A DNA stretch of 5,321 nt from an uncultured Chlorobiales bacterium (lineage in GTDB: Bacteria; Bacteroidota; Chlorobiia; Chlorobiales; Thermochlorobacteraceae), in assembly GCA_937959145.1 (NCBI GenBank), contig CALGMC010000115.1:1-5321 (forward strand). The letters run 5' to 3'. The position numbers were made by a program, and so were the translations under genes. Below are positions 1 through 5,321 of the stretch, one piece after another (position 1 is the first letter of the stretch; each line of letters opens with the position of its first letter). Under the pieces are notes generated by a model. That model was not told the DNA's origin. It ran no database searches and worked only from the letters and a program-made list of their open reading frames with translations.

Positions 1-1
1 C

Positions 2-91
2 ATCAAAAAACGGCGCGACCAACAGTTTGGAAAATCGCGCCGCTATCGCTTGAACCTCTCTGCCGCCGAACTTATCGCCGACCCGCTTTGA
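2..91 (+). CDS. Possible C-terminal end of an upstream gene (partial, unidentified)
   Basis: Reading from base 2 gives 29 codons ending in TGA at 89-91. The peptide has a strongly basic stretch (KKRRDQQFGKSRRYRL) followed by LNLSAAELIADPL, which looks like a plausible soluble C-terminus. No family can be recognised from so few residues. The case is weak: another + frame is also open to a stop at 49-51, the minus strand is open here too, and a terminator-like hairpin (5-42) overlaps the frame. If real, the gene ends about 90 bases before the glycosyltransferase and may belong to the same locus. Confidence 0.35.
   Translation: MKKRRDQQFGKSRRYRLNLSAAELIADPL
5..42 (-). terminator. Candidate intrinsic terminator facing the minus strand
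   Basis: CGGCGCGA (11-18) and TCGCGCCG (35-42) form a perfect 8-bp GC-rich inverted repeat. Inside it CCAA (19-22) can pair with TTGG (27-30) around a four-base loop, leaving AAAA (31-34) as a bulge. The A6 run at 5-10 becomes a U6 tract directly after the stem when read on the minus strand, the classic Rho-independent layout. On the + strand the stem is followed by CTATCGCTTG, so it would not terminate + transcription well. No minus-strand gene is visible that would end here, so the hairpin may instead be a chance structure within a + strand coding end. Confidence 0.4.
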
Positions 92-155
92 CCTCACACT
101 TTTTTCCTATCACTCGTGCTCAATTTTCGTGTGCGGAAAAACGCCTTCAAACCCG

Positions 156-163
156 TATCTTTG
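156..163 (+). promoter_or_regulatory. Bacteroidota/Chlorobiota-type promoter -7 element (TATCTTTG)
   Basis: TATCTTTG matches the TAnnTTTG -7 consensus used by the primary sigma factor of Bacteroidota. Transcription would start around base 170, giving a short leader of about 13 bases before the ATG at 183. A matching TTG/TTTG -33 element is not evident about 17-20 bases upstream, so this is a one-box match. It would drive the glycosyltransferase and, given the tight spacing, the flippase-like and Wzz-kinase genes behind it. It also argues against the earlier in-frame GTG at 129, which lies upstream of the element. Confidence 0.5.
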
Positions 164-182
164 CGCCGTCAAATTTAACCGA

Positions 183-1247
183 ATGAACGAGGCATCGTCC
201 TTTGCAAATACTGAAAAGGCTGTCAAAATTTATCCGCAAGTCGATATCATCATTCCTCATTACAACGGGGCGGAGATTCTGCTCGGCTGTCTCTCAACGC
301 TTACCAAAACAACTTATCCGAACTTTCTCATTACGATTGTGGATAACGGCTCAACTGACGATAGCCTTGCACTTGCAAAAGTTCAATACCCAACCATTCA
401 AGTGCTTCACACGGGGAGAAATTTAGGCTATGCGGGCGGCTGCAATTTCGGGTTTGAACACACAAGCGGCAAGTATGTCGTTTTTCTCAACAACGACACC
501 GAGCAAGAGCCGAACTGGCTTTCGGAACTTGTTTCAACTGCTGAACAAGATGAACGCATTGCAAGCCTGCAACCGAAACTGCTCTCGATTCAAGCGCGCA
601 ATCGTGGCGAGCGCATTTTTGACTATGCAGGCGCGGCAGGCGGAATGATGGATAAACTCGGCTACCCTTACTGTTTAGGACGCATTTTAGACCGCGTGGA
701 AAAAGATGACGGACAGTATGACAACCCCGTGCCGATTTTTTGGGTGTCAGGTGCGGCGATGTTTGTCCGCCGAAGCGCGCTCGAGACGGTTGGATTGTTT
801 GACGAAGATTTTTTCGCGCACATGGAAGAAATTGATTTATGCTGGCGGCTCTGGAAGGCAGGTTTTTGGCTTTACTCTGCACCGACTTCGGTTGTTTATC
901 ACTACGGTGGCGCAACCCTTTCGCAAACCAATCCGCGAAAGGTTTATCTCAACCACCGCAATAATGTGATGATGCTAACAAAAAACGCTGATGCAATACG
1001 CTTATATTTGGTTTTGCCGTTGCGTTTGTTCCTTGAACTTTTGTCTATGCTTTTTTATTTGAAGTCCAAACGTGCTGATGCAAGCCGAGCCGCCTTTGAC
1101 GCGCTCATCTGGAACGGCAAGCATTTTTTTAATCATTTGAAAAAACGACATCGAGTCGCGAAACTTCGCCGACGCCGTGATGCAGAAATTTTCAAGATAT
1201 GTCGTGCTCAAACTGCCGCCGTGCTTCAAGCCATACTTGGAAAATAA
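183..1247 (+). CDS. Family-2 glycosyltransferase (rhamnosyltransferase-like, COG1216 type)
   Basis: A 354-residue GT-A fold glycosyltransferase, predicted to transfer a sugar from a nucleotide donor to a growing surface glycan at the inner face of the cytoplasmic membrane. Visible motifs (residues counted from the ATG at 183): VDIIIPHYNG (20-29), the opening strand; VDNGSTDDS (53-61), nucleotide-binding loop; NLGYAGGCNFG (80-90); FLNNDTE (101-107), where NND replaces the metal-binding DxD as is usual in this subfamily; GAAMFVRRSAL (190-200) and GLFDEDFFAHMEEIDLCWR (204-222), containing the acidic catalytic-base region. After residue ~275 comes a hydrophobic segment (LPLRLFLELLSMLFYL) and a very basic tail (KKRH, RRRR), which suggests peripheral membrane attachment. 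The frame can be extended to a GTG at 129, but the ATG at 183 is preferred: it follows a promoter-like element and still leaves about 20 residues before the domain. There is no Shine-Dalgarno sequence. Donor and acceptor cannot be told from sequence; rhamnose is only the commonest annotation of relatives. Confidence 0.93.
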   Translation: MNEASSFANTEKAVKIYPQVDIIIPHYNGAEILLGCLSTLTKTTYPNFLITIVDNGSTDDSLALAKVQYPTIQVLHTGRNLGYAGGCNFGFEHTSGKYVVFLNNDTEQEPNWLSELVSTAEQDERIASLQPKLLSIQARNRGERIFDYAGAAGGMMDKLGYPYCLGRILDRVEKDDGQYDNPVPIFWVSGAAMFVRRSALETVGLFDEDFFAHMEEIDLCWRLWKAGFWLYSAPTSVVYHYGGATLSQTNPRKVYLNHRNNVMMLTKNADAIRLYLVLPLRLFLELLSMLFYLKSKRADASRAAFDALIWNGKHFFNHLKKRHRVAKLRRRRDAEIFKICRAQTAAVLQAILGK

Positions 1248-1253
1248 ATTTTT

Positions 1254-2336
1254 ATGAAAAACGCGATTAAATACATCTTTTCCATCTCACTTGCGGGCTT
1301 GTTTTTCTGGCTTGCTTTCAAAGATTTTTCACGTGAAGATTTTGAAAAATTAGGTGCGGTTTTTTCTCGAATTGATTATCGGCTCGTCTCGATCGCCTTT
1401 ATTTCTCTGACCTTCAGCCATGTGCTTCGGGCGTGGCGATGGGGCATTTTGCTCTCGACCGTCAAAGAAAAAATGAGTTTGAAAAATCTCTTTAATGCAA
1501 CGATGATTGGCTATGCGGTGAATTTAGCCTTGCCGCGTGTCGGCGAAATCACCAAAGCGGTGAATTTGGCACAACAAGAAAAAATTGACGGCAAAAAGGT
1601 GCTCGCATCGGTCGTTATCGAGCGGATTTTAGATACCTTGATGTTTGCCTTACTTCTTGCGCTTTCTGTTTTTATCTTCCGCCGAAAAATCAATGACGCC
1701 TTTGGCGAAGTGCATTTGGGCGGATTGAACTTATCGTTTGAACTTGCGTCATACTTAATTTTGCTCTTGTCGATTTGCGTTTTAGTTTTTTTTGCGATTG
1801 TCTCGCTTTATCCTGCTCAAATTGCGGCGCGCTTCAAAGGGCTGTTTCATCATCTTTCGCCGAAGTGGTCGGAGCGACTTTCCAACGCACTCGAGTCATT
1901 TATTGAAGGCACGGCGGCATTGAACAATCGGGCGAAGTATGCGGAAATTGTTATTTCTTCAATCGTTATTTGGAGTTGTTATTTGCTTGCGGGCTTAGTG
2001 CCGATGTATGCGATTGAATGGTCGACGACTGAAATTTTCGGCTGGGCGGAAGGTTTGACGACGATGAGCATTTCAGCCTTTGGCTCGCTCATTACGCCTG
2101 CGGGAGCGGGCACATATCAATACGCCTGCTCGAAAACGCTTGAAAAGATTTTTGATTTTAGTTTGATTGTCGCGTCCAGTTACGCGCTTCTCACTTTCGC
2201 TATCAACAACTTCACGTCGTTTATTCTTGGACTATTCAGTTTCCTTTGGCAACGCAAGGACAAACTTGTCGAACTTGCTGCAGCAAAGGCTCCGGACGAT
2301 AAAGCACAGGCAACGACAAACATTAACCTTATCTGA
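1254..2336 (+). CDS. Flippase-like integral membrane protein (YbhN/AglD family, LPG_synthase_TM, UPF0104)
   Basis: A 360-residue polytopic inner-membrane protein with roughly seven or eight hydrophobic segments, at about residues 6-22, 44-70, 80-95, 126-143, 164-187, 231-255, 266-290 and 303-331. Family signatures are in the right order: RAWRW (59-63), LPRVGE (93-98), VVIERILD (120-127) and the glycine-rich loop SLITPAGAGTYQY (278-290). This family is related to the membrane domain of lysyl-phosphatidylglycerol synthase (MprF), but no aminoacyl-transferase domain is attached here. Characterised or proposed roles of relatives involve lipid or lipid-linked sugar handling, as with archaeal AglD-neighbourhood proteins and MprF flippase domains; the exact job is unknown for most members. 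It starts 6 bases after the glycosyltransferase stop and ends 8 bases before the Wzz-kinase, so the three are almost certainly co-transcribed. A role in moving a lipid-linked glycan intermediate is an inference from that context. The C-terminal ~25 residues are polar and probably cytoplasmic. Confidence 0.9.
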   Translation: MKNAIKYIFSISLAGLFFWLAFKDFSREDFEKLGAVFSRIDYRLVSIAFISLTFSHVLRAWRWGILLSTVKEKMSLKNLFNATMIGYAVNLALPRVGEITKAVNLAQQEKIDGKKVLASVVIERILDTLMFALLLALSVFIFRRKINDAFGEVHLGGLNLSFELASYLILLLSICVLVFFAIVSLYPAQIAARFKGLFHHLSPKWSERLSNALESFIEGTAALNNRAKYAEIVISSIVIWSCYLLAGLVPMYAIEWSTTEIFGWAEGLTTMSISAFGSLITPAGAGTYQYACSKTLEKIFDFSLIVASSYALLTFAINNFTSFILGLFSFLWQRKDKLVELAAAKAPDDKAQATTNINLI

Positions 2337-2344
2337 AATAATCA

Positions 2345-4756
2345 ATGGAGAACACCAACGGCTATACACGAAACGGAAACGCATCTCAAGACCAGCTCCT
2401 CTATCGCCAACTTCAACAGGCTTTGCAAGAAAGCCAATCGCAGGAAGTTGATATTTCTGGCTACCTTCGCGCTTTTTTCAAAGGCAAATGGATTATTCTG
2501 ACCGTTTTTGTTGTATCGGTTTTGATTGCCACGTTTATCGCTTATTCTCAGCCTAATGTTTATGAAAGCACCACGACGCTCATTCTGCGCAATCCTTCAT
2601 CGAGTGCTTCCGTAATTGTGAGTTTTAGCACGGATAAAGATGCCGAAGACCGAGGCAACGAAATTCAAATTCTCAAAAGTCGAACACTTAGCGAAGAAGT
2701 TGCCTACGAACTTGTGCAAGCGGTTTATCAAAATCCGAATATGCGCACCGATACGCTTGATATCATCAAGGACGAAAACGGCAACATTGCGCCAATTGAT
2801 GTCATTGCTGCGCGCGTGCGTAGCGGGCTTGATGTCAAACTTGCCAAAGGTAGCACTTTTATGGAAGTCAGTTTCCGCGCGCCCAATCCTCACGAGGCAG
2901 CCTTAGTTTCGCGCACCGCCGTCAAGGTCTATGAAGACCGTAAGAAAAAATCTGCTAGCAAAGCCGCAACCGCACTTCGCCTTTTCTTGCAAGAACAGTT
3001 AGAACAAAAGCGCGCCAAGTTATTAGACAGCGAAGAACGTCTTCAACGTTACATGGAGAACCAACGCGTTGTCGCCATTGGCGAAGAATCCAACCGCATG
3101 ATTGCACGCTACTCTGATGCGCTCGCCAAAGTCGATGAAGCCGAAGTGATGCTTAACGCGCTGACCGCTTCGCTTAATGCTTACAAGCAAGAAATGACCG
3201 CCCTCGAGCCGAAACTTGCTAACGCTGCTGTTCAAGCCAGCACAGAAAATTACACCAAACTCTTTCAACAAATCATCGCGCAAAAGCAGGTCGAGCGCGA
3301 TAAAATTCTTTCCGACCCAAACCAAGACAACCAAAACGTTCAGAATCAACTTCGCCAATTCGACGCCGAAATTGAAGTCTATAAACAAAAACTTCAAAAG
3401 GAATTTGAGCAACAAGTCAAGGAAGGCTACGCCAACATTCAGTATCCCGAATACTACCAAGAAGTCGCCAAGAAAAAACTTGCCACCGAACTTGAAATCA
3501 TCGGCATTCAATCGCGCCTGGCGGCATATCGCAAACTTGCCGAAGAATATGATAAAGCCTTTCTGCGCACTCCTGCCAAAAACATTGAGTTTGCTCGCCT
3601 TCAACGCAATGCGCAAACCTATCAAGAACTTTACAACTTGCTCGAGAAACGCTATCAAGAAGCCCTCATTTCAGAAGAGCAAACGCCGAGCGGCATTGAG
3701 GTCGTCGACTTAGCCGTTCCGCAATACAATCCTGTCGCACCGAAACGTCCGGTAACGATTGCGTTTGGCGTCGTGATTGGCTTGATTTTAGGGCTTGGCA
3801 TCGTGCTGCTGATTCACTCGCTCGACCGAAGCATTCACACGCCCGAACAAGCTGAAAAACTTGGCACACTTCTCTCCACCATCCCTGTGATTGAAACCTT
3901 TGATGAAAATATCCGCGCCAAAGCCTCGACAAGTGTGAAGGTGATTGAAGGACCTGAATCCGAATCCCGCAAAATTGCCTCGCACTTGGTTACACACTTC
4001 GACCCAAAAAGTTCGGTTTCAGAAGCCTATCGCGCGTTGCGCACAAGTCTGCTTTTCTCGCGTGTCAGCACCGTTCAACCTGATGGAACAAAACTCGGTA
4101 GCCTTTTCGGCGTTACAAGTTCCGCACCCAAAGAAGGCAAATCAACGACGATTTCCAACCTTGCCATTACCGTTGCGCAAGGCGGTCAAAAAGTGCTTTT
4201 GATTGATTGCGACCTGCGCCGCCCTGTGCTTCATGCCGTTTTCGGATACAACAAAGAGCCGGGTATTACGAACTACCTTGTCGGGCGTGCCATCGTTGAT
4301 GACATCATTCGCACTTCGCCGATTCGCAACCTCGACATCATCACATCGGGCACTATTCCGCCCAACCCGTCGGAACTTATCGGTTCGCAACGCATGAAAG
4401 AATTTCTTGCCGATATGCAAACGCGCTACGACCTCATTTTGATTGATACACCGCCTGTCATTGCCGTAACGGACGCGCAAATTGTCTCGACGCTCGTCGA
4501 CGGCATGATTCTTGTCGTTTCTTCTGGCGTTACGCAAACCGAACTTGCTAAACGTGCCAAAGACCTCATGTTGAAAGTCGGCGGAAAAATTATCGGTCTA
4601 GTCTTAAACAACTTCGACATCTACAACACCTACGGCTCATACTACAAGTATTATCGCTATTACAACTACTACTATGAATCCAAAAATCCACAGCCGCTGA
4701 AGAAAACTTTCTTGGATTCAATCGTCGACCGATTCTCAAACAAACCTTCTGTTTAA
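2345..4756 (+). CDS. Polysaccharide co-polymerase with fused tyrosine autokinase (Wzc-type, Wzz + BY-kinase)
   Basis: An 803-residue inner-membrane protein that sets chain length and couples polymerisation to export of a capsule or exopolysaccharide. A polar N-terminus leads into a Wzz domain: EVDISGYLRAFFKGKW (34-49), first membrane helix about 49-67, then a large periplasmic region with long coiled-coil helices (about 200-280 and 340-445). A proline-rich PQYNPVAPKRP (459-469) precedes the second helix (about 470-491). The cytoplasmic kinase has the oligomerisation motif E560-x2-R563-x2-R566, Walker A APKEGKS (594-600, K599), Walker A' LLIDCDLRRP (618-627, D621 and D623), and Walker B LILIDTPP (697-704, D701). 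A tyrosine cluster at 760-777 has 11 tyrosines in 18 residues and is the expected autophosphorylation site. All catalytic motifs are intact. It is longer than E. coli Wzc (about 720 residues), mainly in the periplasmic region, and a 26-residue tail follows the tyrosines. No cognate phosphatase or Wza exporter is in the window. The ATG at 2345 lacks a Shine-Dalgarno sequence. Confidence 0.96.
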   Translation: MENTNGYTRNGNASQDQLLYRQLQQALQESQSQEVDISGYLRAFFKGKWIILTVFVVSVLIATFIAYSQPNVYESTTTLILRNPSSSASVIVSFSTDKDAEDRGNEIQILKSRTLSEEVAYELVQAVYQNPNMRTDTLDIIKDENGNIAPIDVIAARVRSGLDVKLAKGSTFMEVSFRAPNPHEAALVSRTAVKVYEDRKKKSASKAATALRLFLQEQLEQKRAKLLDSEERLQRYMENQRVVAIGEESNRMIARYSDALAKVDEAEVMLNALTASLNAYKQEMTALEPKLANAAVQASTENYTKLFQQIIAQKQVERDKILSDPNQDNQNVQNQLRQFDAEIEVYKQKLQKEFEQQVKEGYANIQYPEYYQEVAKKKLATELEIIGIQSRLAAYRKLAEEYDKAFLRTPAKNIEFARLQRNAQTYQELYNLLEKRYQEALISEEQTPSGIEVVDLAVPQYNPVAPKRPVTIAFGVVIGLILGLGIVLLIHSLDRSIHTPEQAEKLGTLLSTIPVIETFDENIRAKASTSVKVIEGPESESRKIASHLVTHFDPKSSVSEAYRALRTSLLFSRVSTVQPDGTKLGSLFGVTSSAPKEGKSTTISNLAITVAQGGQKVLLIDCDLRRPVLHAVFGYNKEPGITNYLVGRAIVDDIIRTSPIRNLDIITSGTIPPNPSELIGSQRMKEFLADMQTRYDLILIDTPPVIAVTDAQIVSTLVDGMILVVSSGVTQTELAKRAKDLMLKVGGKIIGLVLNNFDIYNTYGSYYKYYRYYNYYYESKNPQPLKKTFLDSIVDRFSNKPSV

Positions 4757-4763
4757 CTTAAAC
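4751..4763. repeat. Short perfect palindrome across the kinase stop codon
   Basis: GTTTAA (4751-4756) and TTAAAC (4758-4763) are perfect reverse complements around a single C. The palindrome overlaps the kinase stop codon and lies just before glyA. A one-base spacer cannot form a useful RNA hairpin and no U tract follows, so it is not a terminator. It could be a protein-binding site or simply a chance feature of AT-rich sequence. Confidence 0.25.
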
Positions 4764-4776
4764 TCATTTAGCCACA

Positions 4777-5321
4777 ATGGACGCACTCCGCTTTGCCGAC
4801 CCAGAAATTTACGCCGCGATTCAGTCTGAACTGGAACGCCAAACCGACACCGTTGAACTCATCGCTTCGGAAAACTTCACCAGTCGCGCCGTGATGGAAG
4901 CCTGCGGCTCGGTCATGACCAACAAATACGCCGAAGGCTATCCGGGCAAACGCTACTACGGCGGATGCGAGTTTGTCGACATTGCTGAAAACCTCGCACG
5001 TGAGCGCGTTAAAAAACTTTTCGGTGCCGTTTATGCTAACGTGCAACCCCATTCAGGCTCAAACGCCAATATGGCAGTCTTCTTCGCCGTCCTTAAACCC
5101 GGCGACTCCATTCTCGGCTTTGACCTCTCACACGGCGGACACCTTACGCACGGCTCACCCGTCAATTTCTCAGGCAAACTTTACAACGCACATTTTTACG
5201 GCGTTGAAAAAGAAACGGGACGCATCGATATGAATCGCGTTGCCGACATCGCCGAAAAGGTTAAGCCGAAATTGCTCATCTGCGGCGCAAGTGCCTATTC
5301 ACGCGATTGGGATTTCAAAGC
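4777..5321 (+). CDS. glyA: Serine hydroxymethyltransferase (5' part, cut by the window edge)
   Basis: The first 181 residues of a PLP enzyme of about 420 residues that interconverts serine plus tetrahydrofolate with glycine plus 5,10-methylene-tetrahydrofolate in the cytosol, feeding one-carbon units to purine, thymidylate and methionine synthesis. The identification is firm: ELIASENFTS (27-36), TNKYAEGYPGKRYYGG (48-63), PHSGSNANMAV (91-101), DLSHGGHLTHGS (116-127) and GASAYSRDWDF near the edge are diagnostic. By alignment with the E. coli enzyme, Y51, E53 and Y61 correspond to the active-site Y55, E57 and Y65, and H122 to the PLP-stacking H126. The PLP-binding lysine lies beyond the window. 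The ATG at 4777 is the first possible start, since an in-frame TAA sits at 4759-4761. No Shine-Dalgarno sequence or clear promoter is present in the 20-base gap, so readthrough from the polysaccharide genes is possible. Confidence 0.97.
   Translation, partial: MDALRFADPEIYAAIQSELERQTDTVELIASENFTSRAVMEACGSVMTNKYAEGYPGKRYYGGCEFVDIAENLARERVKKLFGAVYANVQPHSGSNANMAVFFAVLKPGDSILGFDLSHGGHLTHGSPVNFSGKLYNAHFYGVEKETGRIDMNRVADIAEKVKPKLLICGASAYSRDWDFK

Noticed and set aside
95..130. T-rich stretch after the upstream stop as a + strand terminator
   Set aside because: There is a T6 run at 100-105, but I find no convincing GC-rich stem directly before it.
487..915. Minus-strand open frame of 142 codons inside the glycosyltransferase
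   Set aside because: It is fully covered by conserved GT2 motifs on the + strand, and its Ser/Arg/Cys-rich translation resembles no protein family.
3023..3658. Long minus-strand open frame of 211 codons inside the Wzz-kinase gene
   Set aside because: It lies opposite the coiled-coil part of a certain gene. Its F/L/V-rich content is what the complement of Glu/Lys/Gln-rich codons gives, and it shows no domain motif.
3216..3713. Second + strand frame of 165 codons inside the Wzz-kinase gene
   Set aside because: A frame-shifted shadow dominated by Lys, Asn, Thr and Pro. The in-frame protein is continuous across the region, so there is no frameshift to explain.
4142..4537. Minus-strand open frame of 131 codons opposite the kinase domain
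   Set aside because: It overlaps the Walker motifs of the kinase, and its Arg/Asn-rich content is a by-product of the opposite strand.
4620..4680. TAC/TAT-rich run looking like a simple-sequence repeat
   Set aside because: The run is irregular at the DNA level and stays in frame; it is explained by the tyrosine cluster of the kinase and is not a microsatellite.

Overview
The window holds part of a cell-surface polysaccharide locus on the + strand, followed by the start of a housekeeping gene. Three complete genes are packed head to tail with gaps of 6 and 8 bases: a family-2 glycosyltransferase (183-1247), a polytopic membrane protein of the YbhN/AglD flippase-like family (1254-2336), and a large Wzz-type chain-length regulator fused to a bacterial tyrosine kinase (2345-4756). 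After 20 bases comes the first 181 codons of glyA, serine hydroxymethyltransferase, cut by the right edge (4777-5321). The first ~90 bases probably carry the tail of another + strand gene, but the evidence is thin.

The likely host is a Gram-negative bacterium of the Bacteroidota/Chlorobiota group. No gene start has a convincing Shine-Dalgarno sequence. The only promoter-like element is TATCTTTG (156-163), which matches the TAnnTTTG -7 element of that group and lies just ahead of the first ATG. The Wzz-kinase fusion in a single chain fits a Gram-negative co-polymerase. Base composition is moderate and looks even across the genes, with no sign of a recent insertion, mobile element, tRNA, rRNA or CRISPR array. 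Assignment below phylum level is not possible from this sequence alone.

How the genes probably work together: the glycosyltransferase adds a sugar to a lipid-linked or other acceptor at the cytoplasmic face. The flippase-like membrane protein may handle a lipid-linked intermediate or a lipid. The Wzz-kinase controls chain length and export through cycles of autophosphorylation on its C-terminal tyrosine cluster. No polymerase (Wzy), Wzx-type flippase, outer-membrane exporter (Wza) or cognate phosphatase lies in the window, so the rest of the pathway must be elsewhere. glyA is one-carbon metabolism and is probably only a neighbour, although no clear terminator separates it from the kinase gene.

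The window is mostly ordinary. The points most worth a second look are the tyrosine cluster set 26 residues back from the kinase C-terminus, the pairing of the flippase-like protein with a GT2 and a Wzz-kinase, and a well-formed intrinsic terminator facing the minus strand at the left edge with no minus-strand gene to serve.
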